Numbered from the stretch's first letter, positions 19,054-27,954 are shown. The stretch is DNA of 64,000 nt from Bacillota bacterium (GCA_023460035.1 JAEWRN010000015.1:1-64000), one strand, 5' to 3'. Program-made: numbers and translations. Notes: generated by a model from the sequence alone, not told the origin.

Positions 19054-20055
19054 ATGAAACTGATTGGGGTCGATATCGGCGGCACGAAATGCGCCGTTTC
19101 ACTGGGCACACAAAACACGGATGGCACCGTGCGCCTGTTGCAGCGCGGCAAAGCGCGCGCCACCGCCGGGGCAGCGCCGCTGGCCTTGCTGCAAGAATTG
19201 GCACAGGACGCGCGCACACTGGCACAGGGTACGCCCGGCGCCATTGACGCGGTGGGCATCAGCTGCGGCGGCCCGCTGGATTCAAAGCGTGGGCTGGTGC
19301 TCTCGCCCCCCAACCTGCCGGGGTGGGACGCGGTGCCGGTAACCGAAATATTGGGGCAGGCACTGGGCGCGCCCGCTTTTTTGTGTAACGACGCCAACGC
19401 CTGCGCGCTGGCCGAGTGGCAGCTTGGCGCCGGGCGCGGCTGCCGCAACATGGTGTTTTTGACCTTTGGCACCGGCCTTGGCGCGGGGCTGATTTTAAAC
19501 GGGCAGCTGTACGAGGGCACGAATGACTTTGCGGGCGAAGCGGGGCATCTGCGCCTTGCGCCTTACGGCCCGGTGGGGTATGGCAAAGCGGGCTCGTTTG
19601 AGGGCTTTTGCAGCGGCGGCGGCATTGCGCAGCTGGCGGCACTGCGGGTGCGCGAATTGCTGCAGCAGGGCAAACAGCCCGCGCTGTGCCCGTCTGCCGG
19701 GGAACTGCCCGCCCTCACCACCGAAAAGGTGGCGCTTGCCGCAAATGCGGGCGACGCGCTGGCGTGCGAGATTATGGCCGAGTCCGGCCGCATGCTGGGC
19801 GCCGGACTCGCGTTACTGGTTGACCTTTTAAACCCGGAAAAAATCGTGATTGGCAGCGTGTTTGCCCGCGCGCAAAACCTGCTTTGGCCCGCGGCGCAGC
19901 GGGTGCTGCAAAATGAGGCGCTGCCCGCGGCGGCAGCCGCGTGTAAAGTGGTGCCCGCGGGTTTGACAGAATCCGTCGGCGACCTTGCGGCCCTGACGGT
20001 CGCGGCATACCGCCTGCGTTTTCAGGCGGCAGAACTAAAGGAGGGTGCAGAATGA
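19054..20055 (+). CDS. ROK family sugar kinase lacking the usual zinc motif
   Basis: A 333-residue kinase of the ROK family without a DNA-binding domain. ATP-binding motif GVDIGGTKCAVSLG begins at residue 4, and a second phosphate loop is FGTGLGAGL. The GEAGHLRL segment is present, but the CxCGxxGC zinc-binding motif that normally follows is replaced by GYGKAGSFEGFCSGGGI. I chose the ATG at 19054 because GAGGG lies six bases upstream. An ATG at 19048 would sit on the ribosome binding site. Overlaps the next gene by ATGA. Substrate unknown. Confidence 0.82.
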   Translation: MKLIGVDIGGTKCAVSLGTQNTDGTVRLLQRGKARATAGAAPLALLQELAQDARTLAQGTPGAIDAVGISCGGPLDSKRGLVLSPPNLPGWDAVPVTEILGQALGAPAFLCNDANACALAEWQLGAGRGCRNMVFLTFGTGLGAGLILNGQLYEGTNDFAGEAGHLRLAPYGPVGYGKAGSFEGFCSGGGIAQLAALRVRELLQQGKQPALCPSAGELPALTTEKVALAANAGDALACEIMAESGRMLGAGLALLVDLLNPEKIVIGSVFARAQNLLWPAAQRVLQNEALPAAAAACKVVPAGLTESVGDLAALTVAAYRLRFQAAELKEGAE

Positions 20056-20699
20056 AACCGACAACACAACAGTTTTTGGACGATTTTTTTAGCCGGCACG
20101 CAGACCTTGTGCCGCTGCGGGCGGGGGTGTTGCAAACCATTGAGCTGCTGGCGGGTGTTTACCGCAGCGGCGGCAAGCTGCTGCTGTGCGGCAACGGGGG
20201 CAGCGCGGCGGACTGCGACCACATTGCCGGCGAGCTGCTGAAAGGCTTTTTGCTGCGCCGCCCTGTCAGCGCCGGGTTTGCCGGTGCCATGCAGGCAAGC
20301 TTTGGCACACAGGGGGCCGCGGTGGCGGCAAAGCTGCAACAGGGCCTGCCCGCCATTTCGCTGGTGGCCCACGGTGCGGCGCTGTCTGCCTTTGCCAACG
20401 ACGTAGACCCCACGCTGGTGTATGCCCAGCAGGTGTTGGCCTATGGCAAGCCGGGCGACGTGCTGCTTGGCATCAGCACATCGGGCAATGCCGAAAATGT
20501 GGCCGCGGCGGTGATGTGTGCCAAAGCGCAGGGGCTTACCGCCATTGGCCTGACCGGGCGCAGCGGCGGCCGCCTTGCAGAGCTTGCAGATTTTGCGCTC
20601 GTTTCACCGCAGACGGAAACCTATCGTATTCAGGAGGATCACCTCGCGCTTTACCATTTGATTTGCGGTGCGGTGGAGTACGAATTGTTTGACGAATAG
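20052..20699 (+). CDS. SIS domain sugar-phosphate isomerase, GmhA-like
   Basis: A 215-residue protein of the phosphoheptose isomerase family. LLLCGNGGSAADCDHIAGEL carries the phosphate-binding Ser and Glu61, GISTSGNAENV is the second SIS loop, and TETYRIQEDHLALYHLIC holds His197. Glu61 and His197 match the Glu/His pair of GmhA, which converts sedoheptulose 7-phosphate to heptose 7-phosphate. Last gene of the ROK-linked operon. Whether it uses a heptose or another ketose phosphate is open. Confidence 0.8.
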   Translation: MKPTTQQFLDDFFSRHADLVPLRAGVLQTIELLAGVYRSGGKLLLCGNGGSAADCDHIAGELLKGFLLRRPVSAGFAGAMQASFGTQGAAVAAKLQQGLPAISLVAHGAALSAFANDVDPTLVYAQQVLAYGKPGDVLLGISTSGNAENVAAAVMCAKAQGLTAIGLTGRSGGRLAELADFALVSPQTETYRIQEDHLALYHLICGAVEYELFDE

Positions 20700-20725
20700 A
20701 TTAAAAAGAGATACTCTATACATAT

Positions 20726-20768
20726 CCCCGCCACCGCGTACCACTGGGGGCGGGTGTTGTATTTATTA
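20726..20768 (+). terminator. Possible terminator after the GmhA-like gene
   Basis: CCCGCC pairs with GGCGGG across a 16-base loop, followed by a T-rich TGTTGTATTTATT. Weak but in the right place. Confidence 0.4.
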
Positions 20769-20783
20769 CCGGCGGAATAGCGC

Positions 20784-20808
20784 CGCGGGCGGCATTTTGC
20801 CGCCCGCG
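20784..20808. other. Perfect GC hairpin before the response regulator gene
   Basis: CGCGGGCGGCA and TGCCGCCCGCG form an 11-bp stem with a TTT loop. No T-tract follows, so it is not a normal terminator. Role unknown. Confidence 0.5.
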
Positions 20809-20911
20809 TCAGGCAATAGAAAAGCGGTGCCGCACTGCGCCCTGCGCTGCGGGCACTGCCGAGAGCAAAAATAAAATACGAGCTGCCGGGGGCAGAGGGG
20901 GAGGAAACGCA

Positions 20912-22525
20912 TTGATCAAGGTTGTCATCGCAGATGACGAAGAAAAGGTCTGCCAGCTGATCTGCAACCTGGTGGACTGGGCAGAGTTTGACATGCAGAT
21001 CGTCGGCACCGCGCACAACGGGCTGGATGCGCTGGAGCTGGTAGAACACCTTTCACCCGACCTGATGGTCACCGATATCCGTATGCCCGGCTGCGACGGG
21101 TTAGAGCTCATCAGCCGTGCAAAACAGCTGGACGACGGGCTGGAATTCATCATTGTCAGCGGGTACCGCCACTTTGAATACGCGCAAACCGCCATCAAGT
21201 ACGGGGTGGGCGATTACCTGCTTAAGCCCATCAAGCGCAGCGAGCTTGCCGCCACGCTGACCAAAATGCGCGAGCGCTACCGCCACCGCAACGAGCAGCT
21301 TTCAAAAGAGGAGCAGCTGCGCCTGCGGCTGCAAAACGACATCGACCGGCTGCGCGCGGGCCTGTTTAGCGATTTGCTGTTTGGCAAGCCGGCCGGCGAA
21401 AGTGCGTTTGACCTTGCAGCGCTGAACGAGCGGTATCACTATGCCTTTTGCCCCGGCTGTTTTATGGTGCTGGTCGTCAAGGTGGACGGCGGGCAGCAGA
21501 TGCACACTTCGGGTGCGTTTGCGGTATTGCAAGAAAAGCTGGCCGGCATTTTGCGGGCCGGGCTGCAGCCGGTGTGCCTTGAGCTGGAGGTCTGTTTTCG
21601 CGCTTCGCGCGCGTGGGTCGTATTAAACTTTACGCCCGAAAACGCCCCGCAGGTGCGCCGCCAGCTGAAAGCGGTGCTGGGTGAGCTGCTGGTGCAAAAA
21701 AACATCTTCCCCGAGCAGTTCACCATCGGCCTTGGCAGTGTGGTGCAAACGCCCGCGGGGCTGCCGCAGTCTGCGCTAGATGCGGACGGCGCGGCAAACC
21801 AGCGGCTGCTTGAGGGCACCGGCAAGCTGCTGAGCGCGGTGCCCGAACAGCCGGAAAGTGCCCACGGGCGCGAATTGCTGGCCGACGTGAGCCGCGCGAT
21901 GGAAAACGGGCTTGAAATTTTAGACCCGCTGCCGCTACTGGCGGCGGTGCAGCACATGGGCGACGCGCTGCTTGCAAGCGAGCAGGTGACCGGTAATGAA
22001 ATTTTGCACCTTGCACAAGAGGTCTGCAACACCTATGTCATGCTGGCGCGCCGCGTGCATTACGAGCTGCCGGACGCCGAAACACTGACGCAGGGCTTTG
22101 CCGCCCGCGCCGATTTATGCTCTTCGGCCCGCGCGGTGTGGGCAGAGCTGACCGGGACGCTGCGCAGCTCGGTAGAAACGCTGATTGAGCACAAAAAGCA
22201 GGAGGACAGCCGCCCGATCCGCACGGCAAAGCAGTATATTCAAGAGCATGCGGCAGAGCCGCTGACGCTGGAGGAAGTGGGCGGCGTCGTGGGCTTTAAT
22301 GCGTCTTATTTCAGCTCGCTGTTTAAAAAAGAGACCGGGCAGAATTTTTTAGAATACCTTTCAGAGGTGCGCATGAACCGCGCCAAAGAACTGCTGAAAG
22401 AGACAAAGCTGCCCGTGGGGGAGATCTGCGAGCGGGTGGGCTATGCAGACCTTAAATATTTTACGAAAAGCTTTAAAAAGGCAACCGGCATCAAGCCGGG
22501 CGAGTTTCGCAAATTGTACTCCTGA
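20912..22525 (+). CDS. AraC-type response regulator (YesN-like)
   Basis: A 537-residue transcription activator. The receiver domain (about 1-120) has Asp8/Asp9, phospho-acceptor Asp55 in VTDIRMPG and Lys105 in LLKPIK. A linker of about 300 residues follows. The C-terminal AraC double helix-turn-helix (about 435-537) includes VVGFNASYFSSLFKKETGQ and ERVGYADLKYFTKSFKK. The start is TTG with GGGGGAGGAAA upstream. Its kinase and a dead ABC ATPase follow in the same operon, and an RbsABC importer lies downstream, so the importer is the obvious target. Confidence 0.9.
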   Translation: MIKVVIADDEEKVCQLICNLVDWAEFDMQIVGTAHNGLDALELVEHLSPDLMVTDIRMPGCDGLELISRAKQLDDGLEFIIVSGYRHFEYAQTAIKYGVGDYLLKPIKRSELAATLTKMRERYRHRNEQLSKEEQLRLRLQNDIDRLRAGLFSDLLFGKPAGESAFDLAALNERYHYAFCPGCFMVLVVKVDGGQQMHTSGAFAVLQEKLAGILRAGLQPVCLELEVCFRASRAWVVLNFTPENAPQVRRQLKAVLGELLVQKNIFPEQFTIGLGSVVQTPAGLPQSALDADGAANQRLLEGTGKLLSAVPEQPESAHGRELLADVSRAMENGLEILDPLPLLAAVQHMGDALLASEQVTGNEILHLAQEVCNTYVMLARRVHYELPDAETLTQGFAARADLCSSARAVWAELTGTLRSSVETLIEHKKQEDSRPIRTAKQYIQEHAAEPLTLEEVGGVVGFNASYFSSLFKKETGQNFLEYLSEVRMNRAKELLKETKLPVGEICERVGYADLKYFTKSFKKATGIKPGEFRKLYS

Positions 22526-22542
22526 AACAGGGGGGCGCTGAC

Positions 22543-23571
22543 ATGAAACAAAAGGGCCGTTACCTTTCGCAGCGGGTGCGCTGGGCATGCGGTGCGCTGC
22601 TTGGCTTTTGCGCGCTGCTGCTGGTGCTGCTGGCGGTGTGCTGCATCCACCAGCGGTGGGTGCTGTTTGTATTGCTGCCGGCGGCAGCGGCGTTTTTGCT
22701 GCTGCTGGCGTTGCTGCGCCATTTTTTGGGCACGCCGTTTCGCGAGACCGAAAAGGTGATGGAGCTGTTTTCGGGCGGGTACACGCTGCAGGGCGTTTCA
22801 GAGCTGCGCTACCCGGTCAGCCCCGCCACCGAAGCGGCGTTTGACAAGCTGCGCGAGTTTTTGACAACCAGCGATTTGATTGGCGCGACCAAGCGGCAGG
22901 CGCAGTATCTCGCGCTGCAAAACCAGATTAACCCGCATTTTTTGTACAATACGCTGGAGGGCATCCGCGGCGAAGCCATTACGGCGGGGCTGGACAATGT
23001 GGCCCAGATGACCGAAGCGCTTGCCACCTTTTTTCGGTATACCATCTCAAACCTTGAAAACCTGGTGACGCTGGAGGACGAGCTGGGCAACATTGAAAAC
23101 TACTTCATTATTCAGCAGTACCGCTTTGGCGAGCGGCTGCGGCTGCAGGTCGTCTGTGATGAGGACGACCGCGCCGAGCTGATGCAGTGCCGCATCCCCA
23201 AGCTGACGCTGCAGCCGATTGTAGAAAATTCTATCGTGCACGGGGTAGAGCGCAAAATAGGGCGTGGCAACCTGCGCATTAAAATTGAGGGCACGGCGAA
23301 GCGGCTGATTATCACGGTGTCAGATGACGGCCTTGGCATGGAAGAGGATGTGCTGGCCGCGCTGAACCGGCAAATCAGCTCGACCCGGTTCGACTATGTC
23401 TGCTCGGACGCAAAGCGTGAGGGCGGTATTGCGCTCGTCAATGTCAACAACCGCATTAAGCTGCTGTTTGGCGAGCAGTACGGCCTTTGCATTTACAGCA
23501 CGCCCGGCGTGGGCACCGATGTGGAGGTGACGCTGCCGCGCGCCACCCGCGGCGCGCAGGTGACGGGATGA
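22543..23571 (+). CDS. Sensor histidine kinase (YesM/LytS type) without a sensor domain
   Basis: A 342-residue membrane kinase. Two adjacent membrane helices (about 14-35 and 38-58) leave only a few residues outside the cell. The phospho-acceptor His132 lies in NQINPHFLYN, and the ATPase domain shows PIVENSIVHG and the SDDGLGM and GVGTDVEV segments. YesM-type kinases normally have a large outer sensor domain. Its absence implies that the signal comes through another protein, plausibly the importer or the dead ABC ATPase encoded next. Starts 17 bases after the response regulator and overlaps the next gene by ATGA. Confidence 0.9.
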   Translation: MKQKGRYLSQRVRWACGALLGFCALLLVLLAVCCIHQRWVLFVLLPAAAAFLLLLALLRHFLGTPFRETEKVMELFSGGYTLQGVSELRYPVSPATEAAFDKLREFLTTSDLIGATKRQAQYLALQNQINPHFLYNTLEGIRGEAITAGLDNVAQMTEALATFFRYTISNLENLVTLEDELGNIENYFIIQQYRFGERLRLQVVCDEDDRAELMQCRIPKLTLQPIVENSIVHGVERKIGRGNLRIKIEGTAKRLIITVSDDGLGMEEDVLAALNRQISSTRFDYVCSDAKREGGIALVNVNNRIKLLFGEQYGLCIYSTPGVGTDVEVTLPRATRGAQVTG

Positions 23572-25040
23572 AAGAGGAAGTTTTGCGTATGGACCGCGTC
23601 ACCCGCATTGTGGACGGCGTGACCAGCCTTGACCAGTTCAGCATGCATGTGTTCAAGGGCGAAATTGTGGGCCTGCTTTCAATGAACGAGCAGGGCCGCG
23701 ACGACCTTGTGCAGCTGTTGCAGCAAAACCTGCCGCTGCATTACGGCTTTGTCTATTTTAACGAGCAGCTGGTGAACAGCTACCAAAAAAGCCCCATGAC
23801 CGAAAACCGCGTGTCGGTCATCGACCGGCGCGGGCGGCTGGTGGACGATTTGACGGTGGCAGACAATATTTTTGTGCTGCGCCGCGGGTTTAAAAAGTAC
23901 ATTGTCGAGCCGCGGGTGCTGCGCGGCCAGCTGGACCAGTTTATCCGCGAATTACAGGTCAGCATTTCAGCCGACGAGCCGGTTGCGGCCCTTTCGGCCT
24001 ACGAGCGCTGTGTGGTAGAGCTGCTGCGCGCCGTGGTGACCGGCACGCGGCTGGTGGTGGTGCGCGACATCAGCAACCTGCTTTCGGCGGCAGACCTTGG
24101 GCGGTTTCAGACGCTGATGCGCCGGGGGGCCGCGCAGGGGCTTTCGTTTTTGTACCTTTGCTCTCACCACGAGGAGGCGTTTACCATCTGCGACCGCGTG
24201 GCACTGATGGAAAACGGCAAGGTGGCGCTGCAGCTGGAATACCCGTTTGAAAACGACGAGGCCATCTGGCACCATTCGCTGGATTTCAGCCGCCCGGCCG
24301 TCACGCAGCCGGTGCGCACCGACACGCCGGTCGTGCAGTTTTGCAATGTGGTTTCCGGCGCGGTGCGGGGGCTTAGCTTTTCGCTTTGGCCGGGCGAGTG
24401 TGTGGCGGTGCTGGACCGCAGCAACACGATTTTGGGCGAAATGACGGCGCTGATGAACCGCGAGAGGGCCCCGCAAAGCGGCAGCATCCGCGTGGGGGGC
24501 GTGCTGTACCGGCCGGGCAGCGAGCCGCGGCCCACCCAAAAGGTGGGGCTGATTGCCGAAGACCCGGTGCACTCGATGATCTTCCCCGAAATGAACGCGC
24601 TGGACAACCTGTGCTTCCTTGCCGACCGCCGCACGCCGCACCTGTGGCGCGACCGCGCGCTGCAGCGCAGTATACAGCGCGAATACGCGGTGTACCTTGG
24701 CGACGCCATTTACGAAAACGATGTGCAGGCGCTGTCGCACCGGGCACGGTTTGACCTTGTGTACTACCGCATGCACCTGTACCACCCCGCCGTCGTGGTT
24801 TGTATGCAGCCGTTTTTGGGCGCGGATATGTACCTGCGCCACCATGTGATTTCGCTGCTTGAAATGCTGCGCGAGCGGCAGATTGCAACGCTGCTGCTGC
24901 TGGTCAATATCTCGGACAGCCTGTCGATTGCCGACCGGCTGCTGGTAGTTGAAAACGGCAGCCTGACGCGCGAATACCAGCGTGAGGATTTTCACACCCT
25001 CAGCAAGCAGGAAGGGTACGACCCGCACCGCACCCGGTAA
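23568..25040 (+). CDS. Catalytically dead tandem ABC ATPase homolog (RbsA-like pseudoenzyme)
   Basis: A 490-residue protein that aligns along its length with tandem sugar ABC ATPases such as the intact copy at 25328-26845, but has lost the catalytic motifs in both halves. First Walker A GENGAGKST is replaced by SMNEQGRDD (about 38-46), and Walker B LIMDEPT by VVVRDIS. The second Walker A is replaced by LDRSNTILG, Walker B IFDEPT by VCMQPF, and the signatures by ALSAYERC and LSHRARF. The reading frame is intact, so it is a pseudoenzyme rather than a pseudogene. It is the third gene of the two-component operon (ATGA overlap). Inferred role: link between importer state and the kinase. Confidence 0.8.
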   Translation: MKEEVLRMDRVTRIVDGVTSLDQFSMHVFKGEIVGLLSMNEQGRDDLVQLLQQNLPLHYGFVYFNEQLVNSYQKSPMTENRVSVIDRRGRLVDDLTVADNIFVLRRGFKKYIVEPRVLRGQLDQFIRELQVSISADEPVAALSAYERCVVELLRAVVTGTRLVVVRDISNLLSAADLGRFQTLMRRGAAQGLSFLYLCSHHEEAFTICDRVALMENGKVALQLEYPFENDEAIWHHSLDFSRPAVTQPVRTDTPVVQFCNVVSGAVRGLSFSLWPGECVAVLDRSNTILGEMTALMNRERAPQSGSIRVGGVLYRPGSEPRPTQKVGLIAEDPVHSMIFPEMNALDNLCFLADRRTPHLWRDRALQRSIQREYAVYLGDAIYENDVQALSHRARFDLVYYRMHLYHPAVVVCMQPFLGADMYLRHHVISLLEMLRERQIATLLLLVNISDSLSIADRLLVVENGSLTREYQREDFHTLSKQEGYDPHRTR

Positions 25041-25051
25041 TTTATAAAAAA

Positions 25052-25098
25052 CAAAGTGCCCTGCGCCGCACGGCAGTGCCACGGCGCAGGGCACTTTG
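25052..25098 (+). terminator. Terminator of the two-component operon
   Basis: A perfect 17-bp stem (CAAAGTGCCCTGCGCCG with CGGCGCAGGGCACTTTG) and a 13-base loop, right after the stop codon. The T-tract is short. Confidence 0.75.
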
Positions 25099-25240
25099 CT
25101 GCAAAAAAAGCCGGGCGGGCCCAAACTGGCAGCAGGGGGCCTGCCCGGTAAAAACAACACAGTTTAAAATAAAGTGCACAAAATAATAAAACATAATTTG
25201 GCTATATTGTGGGTATACACCAAAAAGTTCAAAAAAATAC

Positions 25241-25294
25241 CCCCTAAAAACCAAAACCTTTCCCCTACACGGGGCGGCGGTTCAATGCTATACT
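25241..25294 (+). promoter_or_regulatory. Promoter and probable response-regulator sites of the sugar importer
   Basis: TATACT at 25289-25294, preceded by TG, gives an extended -10, but the -35 position (TACACG) is poor, as in activated promoters. CCCCTA occurs at 25241-25246 and 25262-25267, exactly 21 bases apart, with the second copy touching the -35 position. This is the expected layout for an AraC-type activator. Confidence 0.6.
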
Positions 25295-25327
25295 GGGCAT
25301 CGTAAAACGAAAGGCCGGTGAGTCGGA

Positions 25328-26845
25328 ATGCAAAAAACAGTGGTGCAGCTTTCCCACATCAACAAGACATTCCCCGGGGTCAAGGCATTGGACGACGTAT
25401 CCTTCGACCTGCGCTCGGGAGAAGTAATGGCCCTGCTGGGGGAAAACGGTGCGGGCAAATCGACACTGATGAAAATTCTCAGCGGCGTGTACATGCGCGA
25501 TTCGGGCAGTGTAAAAATTTTTGACGAAGAAGTGGGTGACCTGACCCCCAAAAAGGCGCAGGAGCTTGGGGTCGCCATCATTCACCAGGAGCTGAACATG
25601 TGTGCGCACCTTTCGGTGGCAGAGAATATTTTTCTTGGCCGCGAAAAGGTAAAAGGGATTTTGCTGTCCAGCCACGAGATGAACGAAGAGGCCAAAAAGG
25701 TGCTGCAACGGCTGAACATCAACATCGACCCCGAAACCATTGTGGGCGACCTTGCGGTGTCCAAGCAGCAGATGATTGAAATTGCAAAAGCGCTTTCGAC
25801 CAATGCGCGCATCTTGATTATGGACGAGCCCACCAGCGCGTTGACATCAAAGGAAATCGACGACTTGTTTGTCATCATCCACAAGCTGCGCGACGAGGGC
25901 TGTGCCATCGTGTACATCTCGCACCGGCTGGAGGAGCTGCAGCATGTCGTGGACCGCGTGACGATCATGCGGGACGGCAAGTTCATCACCAGCGGCAATT
26001 TTGCCGATTTTACGATGAACGAAATCATCGCCAACATGGTGGGCCGCGAAATTAAAGAAAAATTCCCCCGGGTGCAATGCCCGGTAGGCGATACGATTTT
26101 GAAGGTCGAGCACCTGAACGCCGGGCGCATGGTGCGCGACATCAGCTTTGAGCTGCATGCCGGCGAAATTGTGGGCATTGCGGGGCTGATGGGTGCGGGC
26201 CGCACCGAAACCACCCGCGCGCTGTTTGGGGCGGATGTCAGCGGGAGCGGCACCGTTACGCTGGACGGCAAGCCCGTCGCGATTCACTGCCCGGCCGATG
26301 CAATCCGCGCCGGCATTGTGCTGGCACCGGAGGACCGCAAAAAAGACGGCCTCTGCACCAAGCTTTCCATCCGCGAAAATATCGCGCTGCCGAACCTTGA
26401 CATTTTGTGCAATAAGTTTGGTGTCGTCAACCGCAAAAAAGAGTATGAGATGGCCCAAAAGGCGCAGCAGGACCTTTCAATCAAAATGGCGGGCGCCGAA
26501 GTGGACGCCGGCAGCCTGTCGGGCGGCAACCAGCAAAAGGTCGTCGTCGCCAAATGGCTGGCCCGCAACTCCCGCGTCGTAATTTTTGACGAGCCTACCC
26601 GCGGCATTGACGTGGCGGCCAAGGTGGAAATTTACAACCTGATGAACGAGCTGAAACAAAACGGCATCGGCGTGCTGTTCGTCTCGTCTGAAATGCCGGA
26701 GGTGCTGGGTATCGCAGACCGCATTCTGGTCATGTGTGACGGGCGCATCACCGGGGAACTGGACCCGGCCAAAACCACCCAAAATGAAGTGCTGGAATAT
26801 GCTACCCGCTTTGAAAGCAAATTTTCAAAGCCGCAGCTGGCCTGA
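25328..26845 (+). CDS. Sugar ABC importer, tandem ATP-binding protein (RbsA/MglA type)
   Basis: A 505-residue double ATPase that drives monosaccharide import with the permease and binding protein encoded next. Domain 1 has Walker A GENGAGKST (about 38-46) and Walker B ILIMDEPTSAL. Domain 2 has the usual degenerate Walker A GLMGAGRTE, signature LSGGNQQK and Walker B VIFDEPTRGID. All motifs match the family pattern. GGCCGGTGAGTCGGA precedes the ATG. First gene of the importer operon. Confidence 0.93.
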   Translation: MQKTVVQLSHINKTFPGVKALDDVSFDLRSGEVMALLGENGAGKSTLMKILSGVYMRDSGSVKIFDEEVGDLTPKKAQELGVAIIHQELNMCAHLSVAENIFLGREKVKGILLSSHEMNEEAKKVLQRLNINIDPETIVGDLAVSKQQMIEIAKALSTNARILIMDEPTSALTSKEIDDLFVIIHKLRDEGCAIVYISHRLEELQHVVDRVTIMRDGKFITSGNFADFTMNEIIANMVGREIKEKFPRVQCPVGDTILKVEHLNAGRMVRDISFELHAGEIVGIAGLMGAGRTETTRALFGADVSGSGTVTLDGKPVAIHCPADAIRAGIVLAPEDRKKDGLCTKLSIRENIALPNLDILCNKFGVVNRKKEYEMAQKAQQDLSIKMAGAEVDAGSLSGGNQQKVVVAKWLARNSRVVIFDEPTRGIDVAAKVEIYNLMNELKQNGIGVLFVSSEMPEVLGIADRILVMCDGRITGELDPAKTTQNEVLEYATRFESKFSKPQLA

Positions 26846-26871
26846 AACACAAGCGAAGGAGAATACCCAAA

Positions 26872-27894
26872 ATGGAAAAGAGAAACCCGTTTAAAAAAGT
26901 CATGGCCGTCCGTGGCATGGGCCAGGTGGTTACTGTCAGTGTGGGGCTGATTGTGCTGTGCATTGTTTTCGGCATCCTGAACCCGTCGTTCTTTTCGAAT
27001 AAAAACGTCGGCAACCTGCTGCGGCAGATTGCCCCGACCCTCATCATCGGCATTGGGCAGTCGTTTGTTTTGATTACCGGCAACATCGACTTGTCCATCG
27101 GCTCGGTCGTTGGCATGAGCTGCATGTTGTCGGCCACCATGATGACAAAGGGGGTCAACCCCTGGGTGGCGGTGCTGATCACGCTGGCATGCTGCCTTGC
27201 GGTGGGCCTTATCAACGGCGAGCTGGTCGCGCGCTGCAAGCTGCCGCCGTTCATTGCCACGCTGGGCACCATGACCATTGCGCGCGGCATTGCGCAGATT
27301 GCCAACAACAACTACAACACCGACTCGATCGGCGAGGGCGCCGAGTCGTTTCGTAACTTCTTTTACTACGGCAAGGTGCTGGGGCTGTACAACACCATCT
27401 GGATTGCCGTCGCGCTGTGGCTGATTTTTAACTTTTTGCTCAGCCGCACCCGCACCGGGCGCCACATCTACGCCATAGGCTCCAACCTTGAAGCGTCTAA
27501 ACTGTCGGGCGTCAACATCATTCGCACCACCAACAACGCGTATCTGGTCAGCGCCGTGTGTGCCTGCGCGGTGGGCCTTATCATCTGCGCCACCAGCGGC
27601 ATGGGCACTATGGATGCCGGCAACAGCTACGAAATGTACGCGGTGGCGGCGTCGGTCATCGGCGGTGTTTCCACACTGGGCGGGCAGGGCATTCTGCTGG
27701 GCACCGTGATTGGCGCTTCCATTTGGGGCGTACTGCAAAACGGCCTGCAGTTTGCGGGCGCACCGGTTGCCATTCGCAACATTGTCATCGGCATCATTGT
27801 GGTGGTTTCGGTACTGATGGACGTGGTGCTGCGCAGCGGCAAGCCCCGGCGCACAGCCAAGGACAAAACGGCCCCCGCCAAGGCGGCCTCGTAA
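26872..27894 (+). CDS. Sugar ABC importer permease (RbsC type)
   Basis: A 340-residue membrane permease with about nine to ten helices. Family segments include ITGNIDLSIGSVVGM, FIATLGTMTIARG, RTRTGRHIYAIGSN and VIGGVSTLGGQG. It forms the channel with the tandem ATPase. It has GAAGGAGAA upstream and is 26 bases after the ATPase gene. The basic C-terminal tail (KPRRTAKDK) is cytoplasmic. Confidence 0.93.
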   Translation: MEKRNPFKKVMAVRGMGQVVTVSVGLIVLCIVFGILNPSFFSNKNVGNLLRQIAPTLIIGIGQSFVLITGNIDLSIGSVVGMSCMLSATMMTKGVNPWVAVLITLACCLAVGLINGELVARCKLPPFIATLGTMTIARGIAQIANNNYNTDSIGEGAESFRNFFYYGKVLGLYNTIWIAVALWLIFNFLLSRTRTGRHIYAIGSNLEASKLSGVNIIRTTNNAYLVSAVCACAVGLIICATSGMGTMDAGNSYEMYAVAASVIGGVSTLGGQGILLGTVIGASIWGVLQNGLQFAGAPVAIRNIVIGIIVVVSVLMDVVLRSGKPRRTAKDKTAPAKAAS

Positions 27895-27954
27895 AAACAA
27901 AGTTAAAGCCAACCGGCTTTAATCAATAGAACAAGAAAACATGGAGGTACTGTT

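Noticed and set aside
23568..25040. Calling the dead ABC ATPase a pseudogene
   Set aside because: The frame is open, the start overlaps the kinase gene by ATGA, and all motifs are replaced cleanly rather than broken.
23967..25160. 397-codon open frame on the minus strand
   Set aside because: It is antisense to the dead ABC ATPase gene and its composition is that of a shadow frame.
26632..27912. 426-codon open frame on the minus strand
   Set aside because: It is antisense to the importer permease and has the His/Arg/Gln-rich composition of a shadow frame.
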